Made by a program: the position numbers and the translations under genes. Below, piece by piece: positions 16,809-26,262 of a stretch of 37,819 nt of DNA. The DNA comes from Lachnospiraceae bacterium (GTDB lineage: Bacteria; Bacillota; Clostridia; Lachnospirales; Lachnospiraceae). Where the stretch lies: assembly GCA_017962825.1 (NCBI GenBank), contig JAGCUO010000109.1, positions 1 through 37,819 on the forward strand. The letters run 5' to 3'. The notes below the pieces were generated by a model, which was not told where the DNA came from, searched no databases, and saw only the letters and a program-made list of their open reading frames with translations. How positions within the stretch are numbered: the first letter of the stretch is position 1; the number at the start of each line of letters is the position of its first letter.

Positions 16809-18986
16809 ATGAACGTCCTACTCATCGGAGGTGCAAGTACATTTCTGAACAATCTGATAATCAAGATGAAGAAAGAAGGCCACAGGGTCTATCTTCTGAC
16901 CGGTTCCAGATATGATAACAGACCTTACCAGAAGGTTTTTGAAAAATATAATTTCAGTTACGACAGCACATGCCTTAACGAGATATTCGAGAGCATAAGA
17001 CCCGATCTGACCATTTATATGGGTGCTTATGATACCAATTTCAACTGGGATAAATCCGATGAAGAAGCCGTAAAATATTCATCAAGAATGATGAATATCC
17101 TTATGTCATATGTAATGGCCGGAAGCGGAAGATTTGTCTACCTGTCTTCAAGTGAGGTCTATTCGGGTAATTATGACGAAGAGATAACGGAAGAGGTAGT
17201 TCCTTCACCTTCGGGATATAAGGGAATGGTACTTGCGCAGGCTGAAGAGATGTGCACCAGCTATCGTAAGAGTACCGACAAGGATATCCTTATCCTCAGA
17301 CTTGATAATGTATTTGTGATCCCCGAGCATGTGGAAGATACAACGGATCCCTGCTCAAGGATGATCATTGAGGGACTTCACAAATATGTGATCCCTATTG
17401 AGAACAACCGTAAGATCGCACTTACCTATGTTACTGATGCAATAGAATGCATCTATAAGGTTTCCGTGGCCGAAAACCATACGAAACCTTTGTATAATAT
17501 ATCTTCATCCGAGCCTGTATCCGAGCAGTATATTGCGGAGCAGATAATAAAGCATATGGGATTTAAGGTTGAGACTGCAAGCACCGGTCTTAATTCTTCT
17601 CTGCTTGTGCTCTCTAATGAGGCTTTTTCATGGGAGTTCGGATATGTATCACTGTGTGATTTCACCAGGATAATCTCCAAGGTCGTATCCCAGATGAAGA
17701 GATACAGACGTACCTTCGTATTCGGCGAAGCCATGAAGAGAAGCTTTAAGGAAAGACTTCTCGAAAAAGCCGGCACCGCCATCAAAGTTCTTATCCCATT
17801 TCTGGAAAACGTCATCGCTTTCGGAATCGTTTCCCTGATCGTATCTTCGATGGGCTCCAGCACCTTTTTTGCAAAAATGGATTTCTATTTACTGTATGTC
17901 CTTCTCTTTGCCGTATTTTACGGTCAGCAGCAGGCTACGGTTTCTGCAACTCTTTCCGTTCTCGGTTATCTTTTCAGTAAGGTAACGGGACAGACGGGAG
18001 TGTCGATCCTTGTGGACAGCGGTACATACCTGTGGATCGCACAGCTCTTTATCATCGGTCTGGTTGTGGGATACATGCGTGATACCATCACCAAGATGAA
18101 AAGAGAACATGAGGAAGATCACAATTACCTTACCCTTCAGCTTCGCGACATCAAGGACATCAACGACAGTAACGTTCGCGTAAAGGATGCACTAGAAACT
18201 CAGATAATCAACCAAAACGACAGTGTCGGTAAGATCTATGCCATAACTTCACGCCTTGATCTGTACAATCAGGAAGAGGTTTTATTCCATGCTGCCGAGA
18301 TAGTATCCGACATCATGAAGAGTAAGGATGTATCGGTATATACCGTCGGCGCATCCGAATATGCAAGACTATTTTCCTATACTTCCGAAAAAGCAAAGAT
18401 CCTCGGCAATTCCGTAAGATGCCGTGATCTCGGTGAGATGTGGGATGCATTTGCGCAGAAAAAGGTATTTATCAACAGACAGCTGTCGGAAGAACTTCCC
18501 GTTATGGCGTCCGCTATTTACGGAGATGACGGTGAAGTAGAGATAATCATTATGATCTGGTCACTTCCCTGGGAGAGCATGACACTCGGACAGGCAAATC
18601 AGCTTGTGGTTATCGGAGCTCTTATCAGAAGCGCTGTTGTAAGAGCGGGTAAGTATCTTGCGGCTCTTGAAGATGAGATGTATGTGGGAGAAAGCCACCT
18701 GCTTGAAGCAGATGCATTTAAGAATCTGATCACCGCATATATCCATGCCATGAAAGCGGGACTCACGGAATGTGTTGTCATAAAGCTTCATTATGAGGGA
18801 GAAGATTCGGAAGGCTACAGCGAAAGGCTTTATTCCAAACTCAGGGATCATGACTATGTAGGATTCCTCGAAGACGGAAGCCTGGGATTGCTGCTGGCAA
18901 ATTCCGGTGCGGATGATGCTGAGAAGGTAATGGAGAGACTTAAAGCCTTCGGATATGTGGGTGAGATAATGGAGGATACCCTGTGA
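16809..18986 (+). CDS. pelD: PelD-like c-di-GMP receptor fused to an N-terminal SDR domain
   Basis: A 725-residue fusion. Residues 1-300 are an extended-SDR (NAD-dependent epimerase) fold with VYLSSSEVYSG near 110-120, but the Gly-rich loop is degenerate (LIGGASTFLNN) and the YxxxK pair is Y137 with Val141 in place of Lys. About 320-440 holds four membrane helices, then a coiled coil (about 440-475), a GAF domain (about 480-605) and a degenerate GGDEF domain (about 615-720). There the signature is EDGSL, while the inhibitory c-di-GMP site RxxD is kept as R679-DH-D682. PelD regulates Pel polymerisation by binding c-di-GMP. A GAGG ribosome site precedes the start. It overlaps pelE by 4 bases. 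Confidence 0.88.
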   Translation: MNVLLIGGASTFLNNLIIKMKKEGHRVYLLTGSRYDNRPYQKVFEKYNFSYDSTCLNEIFESIRPDLTIYMGAYDTNFNWDKSDEEAVKYSSRMMNILMSYVMAGSGRFVYLSSSEVYSGNYDEEITEEVVPSPSGYKGMVLAQAEEMCTSYRKSTDKDILILRLDNVFVIPEHVEDTTDPCSRMIIEGLHKYVIPIENNRKIALTYVTDAIECIYKVSVAENHTKPLYNISSSEPVSEQYIAEQIIKHMGFKVETASTGLNSSLLVLSNEAFSWEFGYVSLCDFTRIISKVVSQMKRYRRTFVFGEAMKRSFKERLLEKAGTAIKVLIPFLENVIAFGIVSLIVSSMGSSTFFAKMDFYLLYVLLFAVFYGQQQATVSATLSVLGYLFSKVTGQTGVSILVDSGTYLWIAQLFIIGLVVGYMRDTITKMKREHEEDHNYLTLQLRDIKDINDSNVRVKDALETQIINQNDSVGKIYAITSRLDLYNQEEVLFHAAEIVSDIMKSKDVSVYTVGASEYARLFSYTSEKAKILGNSVRCRDLGEMWDAFAQKKVFINRQLSEELPVMASAIYGDDGEVEIIIMIWSLPWESMTLGQANQLVVIGALIRSAVVRAGKYLAALEDEMYVGESHLLEADAFKNLITAYIHAMKAGLTECVVIKLHYEGEDSEGYSERLYSKLRDHDYVGFLEDGSLGLLLANSGADDAEKVMERLKAFGYVGEIMEDTL

Positions 18987-19885
18987 TGAAGTCTCATCTT
19001 ACGATTCTTCTTATCGTATTCATAATCAATTTTATTATATCTGTCATTTATCTGTTGACAGGTCTTAGCCGTAAACATAAGTCTGTCGTTCTTAAGTTCA
19101 CGGTAATGGCTTTATGTCCTGTTCTCGGACCTATGTTTTTCGGACTATCCTTCTTGTTTTATAAATTCTTTTTCTCTGAGCCCGTTGATCTCGAGGACGT
19201 AATATTCAGTAAGGATAAGGTTAAATCGACCTTCCGTGCGGAAGAAGACAGGGAGAGAAATCTTGTTTCCATCGAGGAAGCGATCGCTGTCACCAATGAG
19301 ACCGACCTTCGTACTCTTATGATGAATGTGGTAAGGGGTGATGTTCGTAAAACTCTAACCTCTATTTCCCTTGCCCTTGAAAGCGATGATTCCGAAACTG
19401 CTCATTATGCGGCTTCCGTGCTGCAGGATGCTCTCGGTGAATTCAGAGCAAATGTAGAAAAGTATCGTAAGATGATGGGGGAGGATAAAGAGACAAGGAT
19501 CTACGCTACGGAAGCTGCAGTCACATATATGGACGGAGTTTTGAAGCAGAATGTTTTTACTCCCATCGAGCAAAAAGCTTATGTAAAGATCATGGAAAAC
19601 ATATGCGGGATCATTTATGAAGAATCCCCCGAATCCATGGAGCTGTCATATCTTGAAGCAATCTGCATGAGACTCCTTGAAATAGAAGATTACGGTGCAT
19701 GTGAAAAGTGGTGTGACAGACTTGTGGAGATGTTCCCGGATACACTTCCTTCTTTTACATGCCGTCTGAAATTGTATTTTAACAGTCATGACAGAGAAAA
19801 ATTCTTTAATGTTATAAATGAACTCAAGGCTTCATCCGTTGTGGTCGACAGGGAGACGTTGGAGCTTATAAGGGTTTTTATGTAA
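18983..19885 (+). CDS. pelE: PelE-like membrane protein
   Basis: A 300-residue protein with two N-terminal membrane helices (about 6-27 and 36-63) and a cytoplasmic helical domain with TPR-like character. HYAASVLQDALGEFR (about 137-151) is a hallmark stretch of PelE. It should work with PelD and PelG in the inner complex for Pel synthesis. The start overlaps the pelD stop (ATGATG area), and the stop is 10 bases before the next gene, in the pelD-E-A-F-G order known for Gram-positive Pel loci. Confidence 0.87.
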   Translation: MMKSHLTILLIVFIINFIISVIYLLTGLSRKHKSVVLKFTVMALCPVLGPMFFGLSFLFYKFFFSEPVDLEDVIFSKDKVKSTFRAEEDRERNLVSIEEAIAVTNETDLRTLMMNVVRGDVRKTLTSISLALESDDSETAHYAASVLQDALGEFRANVEKYRKMMGEDKETRIYATEAAVTYMDGVLKQNVFTPIEQKAYVKIMENICGIIYEESPESMELSYLEAICMRLLEIEDYGACEKWCDRLVEMFPDTLPSFTCRLKLYFNSHDREKFFNVINELKASSVVVDRETLELIRVFM

Positions 19886-19895
19886 GGTAAAGGTA

Positions 19896-21767
19896 ATGGT
19901 TTCCAGAAGGAATTTTTTTGCGATATTTCTGATGATGTTTGTCGTATTGTTCCTGTGTCAGTTCTCACAGGCAATGCATGAGAATATATCGCATTCCGAC
20001 AATGATAAATATGAGAGTATGGATATCCCAACATCGTCCGATGTGTGGGTAGCGGGAAAGCCTTTTGAAGTTCCCGAGGGCATTGATCTGACAGGGGCTG
20101 ATACGTTTAAGAAAACTGTTCTTTTTGTGGCAGCAGATGGCAGCGAGGCCTTAAATACGGTATCTGCGTGGTGTGAGCTTACCAAGCAGGAGCTGGAAGT
20201 CACGAGAAAGCTTCCTCTTTACAGTTTTCTGGATCAGGGTAAAGAGTACATGGTCCTTATCGATGCGGCTTCGATTCCTTCTATCGATTACATGCCCTAT
20301 ATACGTAATTACATAATTCGCGGTATTACCGTAGTTTTCTGTACCCTTCCTGAGCCGGACGACTTAAAGGAGGACACGGAACTTCGTAACTTCCTCGGGA
20401 TTACTGAGATACCTTCCGATACGGTTACCGTGGACGGTATCAGAATATTTGACGGAGCTTTTGTGGGGGGAGAAGCGGTTTATAAAGCTGTTTACCCCGA
20501 AGATGAGAAGTATCAGGATCTGGATCTTGAAATGCCCTGGTATATAACAGCCGAAGGCTCCAAGTCTTACATCGTAGGAATGATGGATGAGGATGAATAC
20601 GACAGAGAAAGATTTCCCAGAATCGTATGGCGATACAGCGGCGGAAATACCAAGGTGTTTGCCGTAAACGGAGATTACATGAAGGGGCTTGAAGGCCTCG
20701 GACTTTTGAACCTGTTCGTCTATGAAAGTTCCGATTATGCGCTTTATCCCGTAGTAAATGCAGGAAGTACCGTTCTTGCTGATATGCCGGGATTTACGGA
20801 TGAAAACAGTGCAGCATTAAATGAAGCATACAGCAGAGACGGGGTTTCTGCGGCAAGGGATATTTTCCTGCCGGGAATAATTTCTTCGGCCTCCAGAAAC
20901 GGCTTTGTACCTACATTTATGATGGTCACCAAATATGATCTCGGAAGTGATGCTGAAACGGATATGAGCCCTCTGGATTTCTATCTTCAGCAGATCAATG
21001 AGATAAACGGTGAAGCGGGATTGTCCTTAAGATCCGCACCCGGATGCATTTTGGAAGATAAGATCACATACAATGCACAGGCTCTTGCAGGCGCCGGAAA
21101 TCCTTACCGTTTCAGAACCCTTTACTATGACAGTGCGGATGAGCTTGCTGAAAGCCCTGAACTTATAAGCGGTTATTCAACGGTTGCATGTGCTGGTGCT
21201 GATGATCTTTTCTCTTATATAAGCGATGACATTACCTGTCAGATGATCACACAGGATGCTGCCGATTATACATACAGCGGTGACTTCCTTGCAAGGAGTC
21301 TTAATACCTCTGTCGGTTATTCGTCCCTTTTGATGGATCTTCATCCCACTCTCTGGCCGGAGAGTTCATCGGATTACTGGGAGAATTATTTTACGGTACT
21401 GGACAGCAATGTCTCCACATATTGGAGTAGGCTTACTCTATATGAAAAGACCACACTTTCCGAAAGTGATCTGAGAGTCAGGAGAATGCTCAGCCTTGAT
21501 TATGATTCTTTTGCGGAAGATATCACTAACGGAAAACTTATCACGCTGATGGTTTCCGGTGGAGGAGAGGAAAGTTATTTCCTTCTCAGGATCCATGACA
21601 GCAAGATCAGTGAGATCACGGGCGGAGAATATACAAGGATCGATGATGATTCCTATCTTATATGTGCACGTGAAAACACGGTAAAGATACGTATTACGGA
21701 TTCAGATGATGTACTGAGGTATTATAACCCCTTCAGAATTCCCAGGTTTATGCAGGATCAGTTATGA
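19896..21767 (+). CDS. pelA: PelA-deacetylase-like (DUF2194) protein
   Basis: A 623-residue membrane-anchored, mostly extracellular protein: N-terminal anchor at about 6-25, a Rossmann-like first domain (about 65-275) and a second domain (about 280-530) in the place of the CE4-like deacetylase of Gram-positive PelA. It also ends in a beta-rich part (about 530-623). Its place between pelE and pelF and the general layout support the call. However, at the position where active PelA-type enzymes carry an Asp-rich H-x-DGD motif, this protein reads YPVVNAGSTVLADMPGF from Tyr284, without that motif. So deacetylation activity is doubtful. The ribosome site is AAAGGT; the stop overlaps pelF (ATGA). 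Confidence 0.75.
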   Translation: MVSRRNFFAIFLMMFVVLFLCQFSQAMHENISHSDNDKYESMDIPTSSDVWVAGKPFEVPEGIDLTGADTFKKTVLFVAADGSEALNTVSAWCELTKQELEVTRKLPLYSFLDQGKEYMVLIDAASIPSIDYMPYIRNYIIRGITVVFCTLPEPDDLKEDTELRNFLGITEIPSDTVTVDGIRIFDGAFVGGEAVYKAVYPEDEKYQDLDLEMPWYITAEGSKSYIVGMMDEDEYDRERFPRIVWRYSGGNTKVFAVNGDYMKGLEGLGLLNLFVYESSDYALYPVVNAGSTVLADMPGFTDENSAALNEAYSRDGVSAARDIFLPGIISSASRNGFVPTFMMVTKYDLGSDAETDMSPLDFYLQQINEINGEAGLSLRSAPGCILEDKITYNAQALAGAGNPYRFRTLYYDSADELAESPELISGYSTVACAGADDLFSYISDDITCQMITQDAADYTYSGDFLARSLNTSVGYSSLLMDLHPTLWPESSSDYWENYFTVLDSNVSTYWSRLTLYEKTTLSESDLRVRRMLSLDYDSFAEDITNGKLITLMVSGGGEESYFLLRIHDSKISEITGGEYTRIDDDSYLICARENTVKIRITDSDDVLRYYNPFRIPRFMQDQL

Positions 21768-23203
21768 AGATTTGTATAGTAGCGGAAGGCTGTTACCCTT
21801 ATGTGGTCGGAGGCGTCTCCGGCTGGATAAACAGCATGATATGTTCATTTCCTGATATCGAATTTGAAATACTAGCGATCATTTCAAATCGTGAGGGAAG
21901 CGGAAAATTTGCATATGATCTGCCGGACAACGTAACTGCGGTATACGAGGCATATCTGGATGATTATGATTTCAAATCGGATCATCGCAGATTTGAAAAG
22001 AGAAAACTCAGCCGCAGCGAATACAATGCTCTCAGAAGTGTTGTCATGGGTCAGAACACCGAGTGGAATGTTCTTTTCGATCTTTTTAACAAAAAGAAGA
22101 TCTCGGTGGATTCACTCCTTATGGGTGAGGATTTCCTGCGAATAGTAGAAGAGTGCTATGAAGAAGGTTTTTCGCAGATTGTTTTCTCGGACTTTTTATG
22201 GACCATGAGATCCATATATCTTCCCCTTTTCCTGATGCTGGGAACCAAGATTCCCAAGGCGGACATTTATCACTGCGTAGCTACGGGATATGCGGGAGTG
22301 CTGGGAGGGATGGCCAAGCATCTCTACGGTTGTCCTCTGATGGTATCCGAGCACGGTATATATACAAGAGAAAGAGAAGAAGAGATTCTCAAGGCCACAT
22401 GGGTGGGCGGTGTGTATAAGAGCATCTGGATAGATCAGTTCAGAAAAATGTCCAAGCTTGCCTATGACAGTGCGGATATCGTAACTTCCCTTTATGCTCA
22501 TGCAGGAAAACTTCAGGCTCAGATCGGTTGCCCTAAGAATAAAATAGTTATCACCCCCAACGGTATAACCGTTGAGAATTTTGAAAACATACCTCTTAAG
22601 AGTGAGGATGAGAAAAAATATATCCAGATAGGAGCCGTGCTCAGGGTGGCACCCATCAAGGATGTTAAGACAATGATCCAGGCATTTTCATATGCCAAGG
22701 AAAAGGTTCCTGCTCTTAAGCTGTTTATCATGGGCCCCGTGGATGAAGATCCCGAATATGTCCATGAATGCTATGACCTTGTAAGAGATTTAAGGGTTAA
22801 AGATGTTGTTTTCACCGGAAGGATAAGCACCAAAGATTATCTCGGAAGAATGGACTTTACCATCCTTACCAGTATATCCGAGGGCCAGCCTCTTACGATC
22901 CTTGAGAGCTTTGCTGCTCATAAACCTGTCATTGCTACCGATGTTGGCAACTGCAAAGGTCTTGTGTACGGAGAAGAAGGCGATAACTTCGGAGATGCGG
23001 GTATCATTACGCATATCATGAATACCCAGGAAATATCCGACGCGATCATAAAGCTTGCGGAATCCGAAAAGCTCAGAACTGAAATGGGTGAAACGGGATA
23101 CAAGAGGGTATGCGAATATTTCAGAGTCGAATACATGAAAGACAGGTACAAGGATCTTTATGAGCGTCTTCGTCTGATGAAAGTTGAAAGGAGTCTTACT
23201 TAA
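21764..23203 (+). CDS. pelF: PelF glycosyltransferase (GT4 family)
   Basis: Cytoplasmic retaining glycosyltransferase that builds the Pel chain from UDP-sugars. The 479 residues show the GT-B fold: the PelF opening EGCYPYVVGGVSGWI (about 8-22), the YHCVATGYAGVLG stretch near 168, ISEHGIYTRERE-like SEHGIYTREREEEIL near 195, GAVLRVAPIKDVKTMI near 290, and the E-x7-E motif with Glu373 and Glu381 (SEGQPLTILES). The length is typical. It overlaps the previous gene by 4 bases and is followed at once by pelG. Confidence 0.94.
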   Translation: MKICIVAEGCYPYVVGGVSGWINSMICSFPDIEFEILAIISNREGSGKFAYDLPDNVTAVYEAYLDDYDFKSDHRRFEKRKLSRSEYNALRSVVMGQNTEWNVLFDLFNKKKISVDSLLMGEDFLRIVEECYEEGFSQIVFSDFLWTMRSIYLPLFLMLGTKIPKADIYHCVATGYAGVLGGMAKHLYGCPLMVSEHGIYTREREEEILKATWVGGVYKSIWIDQFRKMSKLAYDSADIVTSLYAHAGKLQAQIGCPKNKIVITPNGITVENFENIPLKSEDEKKYIQIGAVLRVAPIKDVKTMIQAFSYAKEKVPALKLFIMGPVDEDPEYVHECYDLVRDLRVKDVVFTGRISTKDYLGRMDFTILTSISEGQPLTILESFAAHKPVIATDVGNCKGLVYGEEGDNFGDAGIITHIMNTQEISDAIIKLAESEKLRTEMGETGYKRVCEYFRVEYMKDRYKDLYERLRLMKVERSLT

Positions 23204-23204
23204 G

Positions 23205-24641
23205 TTGGCAGGTATTGGTGTAAAACTTAATAAGATATACAGTAAGAGAACAATCGCCACAGGTATATGGGGTGCGGGCTACAGTACCGTTATTTCCATT
23301 GCGCCCATGGTAGTTGTTATCCTTGCCGTTTATCTGATGCAGAGATTCCTCGGCTATTCAAAACTCAGCTACGCTTCAAGGGAATTATATTCCTGCACGG
23401 TTCTTTATATTTTTATCTTTGGATTGCTGACCGCTTCACCTTTCAATGCGGTGCTCTCCAAGTATATGTCGGATATTATTTACTATGATGAGTACGACAA
23501 TATTATTCCCTGCTATTATGTGGGGCTGTTCATGAATACGATCCTGAGTTTTATCGTGGGCGTCCCTTTCTGCATCAGGGAATACATTGTGGGGAAGGTT
23601 GATCCTTATTTTATCTTTCTCGGATTCTTCGGATATATGTGCCTGATGATGGTATTTTATTCGATGCTGTATCTTTCCATCTGCAAGTCATATAAAAGGA
23701 TCTCGTTGTTTTTCCTCGCCGGTATGACATTTACGGTACTTATATCTCTTCTGTTCGTATATGTGCTTAAGATGGAAGTTACCTATGCAATGCTTCTTTC
23801 TCTTGATCTCGGTTTTATGCTCATCGGTTCTCTTGAGTATGCCCAGATAAGAAGTTATTTCAGGGAAAACAGCGGACGCTATAAAGAAGTTCTCAGATAT
23901 TTCAAAAAATACTGGAAGCTTGTTGCTACCAACTTTCTGTATATCCTTGGACTTTATGTACACAACTTCGTATTTTGGACTACAGATATGAAACTGGTTG
24001 TTGCAAACAGTTTTGTATGTATGCCCTCGTATGACATGGCTACATGCCTTGCAATGTTTACCAACATCTCGGCAAGCGTAATTTTCATATCCCAGGTTGA
24101 GATGTATTTCCATGAAAGATACAGGAAGTATTCCGAGGCAGTAACCGGCGGAAGAGGAATGGATATCAGAAATACCAAATCCAGAATGTTCGAGCAGTTG
24201 TCCGATGAGATCATGAACCTGGTAAGGATCCAGTTCATCGTCACTGTTGTAATCTTTTTCCTGGCGGTGATGATACTTCCCAGATTCGGATTCGGAGGAC
24301 TTGTACTTGATATTTATCCCTGCCTTACTTCCGGATACTTTATCCTGTTCATAATGTATTCAGCCATCATCTTCCTGTACTATTTTAACGATCTGAACGG
24401 AGCCCTTCTTACTGCGGTTTGTTTTGCCGCATTTACATTCGCGGGCTCAATGATGTCCAAAGAGCTTACGCCTCTCTGGTACGGACTCGGACTTATACTC
24501 GGAAGTTTTGCCGGATGGATTACGGCATATTACAGACTTCGTAAGATGGAGAAAACTCTGGATGTACATGTCTTCTGCAGCGGACATCTTATGAAACGCA
24601 GGGAAGGAAAGATGCCTTCCAACAAAGTTTACTCCAGGTGA
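23205..24641 (+). CDS. pelG: PelG Wzx-like membrane transporter
   Basis: A polytopic membrane protein of about 478 residues with around twelve hydrophobic segments, the MATE/Wzx-like partner that moves the growing Pel chain across the membrane. The opening RTIATGIWGAGYSTVISIAPM and the LYSCTVLYIFIFGLLTASPFNAVLSKYMSD-type segment (about 60-90) fit PelG. No ATG fits the N-terminus. A TTG at 23205 lies 11 bases after GAAAGGAG (23186-23193), so I choose it; an in-frame TTG at 23184 has no ribosome site upstream and would lie across that site. It begins two bases after the pelF stop, so translational coupling is likely. Confidence 0.9.
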   Translation: MAGIGVKLNKIYSKRTIATGIWGAGYSTVISIAPMVVVILAVYLMQRFLGYSKLSYASRELYSCTVLYIFIFGLLTASPFNAVLSKYMSDIIYYDEYDNIIPCYYVGLFMNTILSFIVGVPFCIREYIVGKVDPYFIFLGFFGYMCLMMVFYSMLYLSICKSYKRISLFFLAGMTFTVLISLLFVYVLKMEVTYAMLLSLDLGFMLIGSLEYAQIRSYFRENSGRYKEVLRYFKKYWKLVATNFLYILGLYVHNFVFWTTDMKLVVANSFVCMPSYDMATCLAMFTNISASVIFISQVEMYFHERYRKYSEAVTGGRGMDIRNTKSRMFEQLSDEIMNLVRIQFIVTVVIFFLAVMILPRFGFGGLVLDIYPCLTSGYFILFIMYSAIIFLYYFNDLNGALLTAVCFAAFTFAGSMMSKELTPLWYGLGLILGSFAGWITAYYRLRKMEKTLDVHVFCSGHLMKRREGKMPSNKVYSR

Positions 24642-24654
24642 AAGGAGAACGAAT

Positions 24655-25029
24655 ATGAATGCAATGGGCCTTATACTAAAGATAGTCATAATACTTCTCG
24701 GAGCATTTCTTCTCGGAGATGCGATCTTTTCTCTTGCCAAGAGAAGGATGACGGAATCTTTTTGCCTTATGTGGGGACTCATATCGGTTATTACCATAAT
24801 CGTAGGCATTATCATACAGCCCTCGAAGCTATCGGATTTCCTTTCTCCCATGAGCTTTGCGCTCATACTGATGACGCTTTATCCGCTTCTTCATATCGCT
24901 TTGTTTTTCTCGCATACAATATCGGATCTTGTCCGTAAAAATAATGAGCTTGCGATCAACGTATCCCTGCTTATAAGTGAAAACGAAGAGCTGAAGAAGA
25001 TGATCGAAGAGATCAAAGATGGAAAATAA
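24655..25029 (+). CDS. DUF2304 small membrane protein
   Basis: A 124-residue protein with three membrane helices (about 5-25, 38-55 and 66-88) and a C-terminal coiled coil rich in Glu, Asn and Lys (about 92-124). This is the DUF2304 pattern, a family found beside dolichol-phosphate-type GT2 enzymes in glycan loci. It starts 13 bases after pelG with a GAAAGGAG ribosome site and overlaps the next gene by 11 bases. Role probably accessory to lipid-linked sugar transfer (see the GT2 at 26263); not shown. Confidence 0.78.
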   Translation: MNAMGLILKIVIILLGAFLLGDAIFSLAKRRMTESFCLMWGLISVITIIVGIIIQPSKLSDFLSPMSFALILMTLYPLLHIALFFSHTISDLVRKNNELAINVSLLISENEELKKMIEEIKDGK

Positions 25030-26248
25030 AAAGATCCTGTTTGTGATCAACACTCTCGGAAGAGCGGGTGCGGAAAATGCTCTTATTTCTCTTCTGAGCA
25101 GACTGGTCAAAACAGACAGATACGGACAATTAAAGATATATCTGTATGTTATTACGGGGCAGGGAGAACTCTTCTCCGAAGTGCCCGAAGGCGTTACGCT
25201 GCTGAATAAGACATTCAGTACACAGTCTGTGCTTGATAAATGCGGCAGGAGAAAACTTCGGAAAACCTGTTTGTGCGCTCTTGTGAAAAGGCTGAATGGG
25301 ATAAGAAATTTTCCATACATTATCTCTAATCTCATCACTATGATATGCCGCGGAAATTTGATGCCGGATAAGCTTATGTGGAGGATACTTTCCGACGGAT
25401 GCGAAAGGTTTACGGATCATTTTGATCTGGCGGTTGCATTTCTTGAGGGCGGATCCACATATTATGTGGCGGATCATGTGGATGCGGATAAGAAGTTCGC
25501 GTTTGTGCATGTGGATTACACTCAGGCCGGGTATTCCAAAAAGCTGGACAGGGATTGTTACGAAAAGTTCGATAAGATATTTTCCGTATCGGATCAGGTT
25601 AAAGAATCATTTCTGAATGTTTATCCTTGCTTTAGGGATAAAGCGGAAGTTTTCAATAACATTATCGATTCGGAAAAGATTGAGTTACTTGCAAGGGACG
25701 GGAAAGGTTTTGATGACGGCTTTACAGGAAAGAGAATAGTTACCCTATGCCGTCTTACCATGCAAAAATCCCTTGAGATTTCCGCCGAAGCAATGAGACT
25801 TATCAAGAGCCGCAGAAAGCCGGAAGATCTGCCTGTCAGATGGTTTATTCTGGGCGAGGGTGACCGCAGAAAGAATCTTGAAAGATATATAAAAAAGCTG
25901 GGCATTGAAGAGGATTTCGTTTTGTGCGGATCATTTGATAATCCTTATCCTTATATGGCGGATGCGGATATTTATGTTCATGCCACGAAATACGAAGGAA
26001 GAAGCATCGCCATAAGAGAAGCAATGCTTTTGGGAAAAGCGGTTATCGCAAGTGATACACGTGATAACAGAGATCTGATAGATGACGGATGCGATGGCCT
26101 TTTGTGCAAGCTTGATGCTGCCGCACTGGCAGATATGATCATTGATACGATAGATAACAAAGAACTGACAGACCGCCTTGGTCATGCAGCTTCAGTAAAA
26201 GAAAAGTCCGTTCCTGATGATACGGACAAACTTATGTCACTTATCTGA
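25019..26248 (+). CDS. GT4 family glycosyltransferase
   Basis: A 409-residue GT-B fold glycosyltransferase, probably cytoplasmic. Seen are FVINTLGRAGAENAL near the N-terminus (about 8-22), the second-domain LCRLTMQKSLEI (about 243-254), FILGEGDRRKNLE (about 280), and the E-x7-E pair Glu326/Glu334 (EGRSIAIRE). It most resembles capsule and exopolysaccharide GT4 enzymes; the sugar cannot be read from sequence. It overlaps the DUF2304 gene by 11 bases, so they are translated together. The ribosome site is GAAGAG. Confidence 0.88.
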   Translation: MENKKILFVINTLGRAGAENALISLLSRLVKTDRYGQLKIYLYVITGQGELFSEVPEGVTLLNKTFSTQSVLDKCGRRKLRKTCLCALVKRLNGIRNFPYIISNLITMICRGNLMPDKLMWRILSDGCERFTDHFDLAVAFLEGGSTYYVADHVDADKKFAFVHVDYTQAGYSKKLDRDCYEKFDKIFSVSDQVKESFLNVYPCFRDKAEVFNNIIDSEKIELLARDGKGFDDGFTGKRIVTLCRLTMQKSLEISAEAMRLIKSRRKPEDLPVRWFILGEGDRRKNLERYIKKLGIEEDFVLCGSFDNPYPYMADADIYVHATKYEGRSIAIREAMLLGKAVIASDTRDNRDLIDDGCDGLLCKLDAAALADMIIDTIDNKELTDRLGHAASVKEKSVPDDTDKLMSLI

Positions 26249-26262
26249 CAACGTGAAAGATT

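Noticed and set aside
16809-24641. Search for PelB and PelC outer-membrane export genes
   Set aside because: No such genes are visible, as expected for a Gram-positive type envelope.
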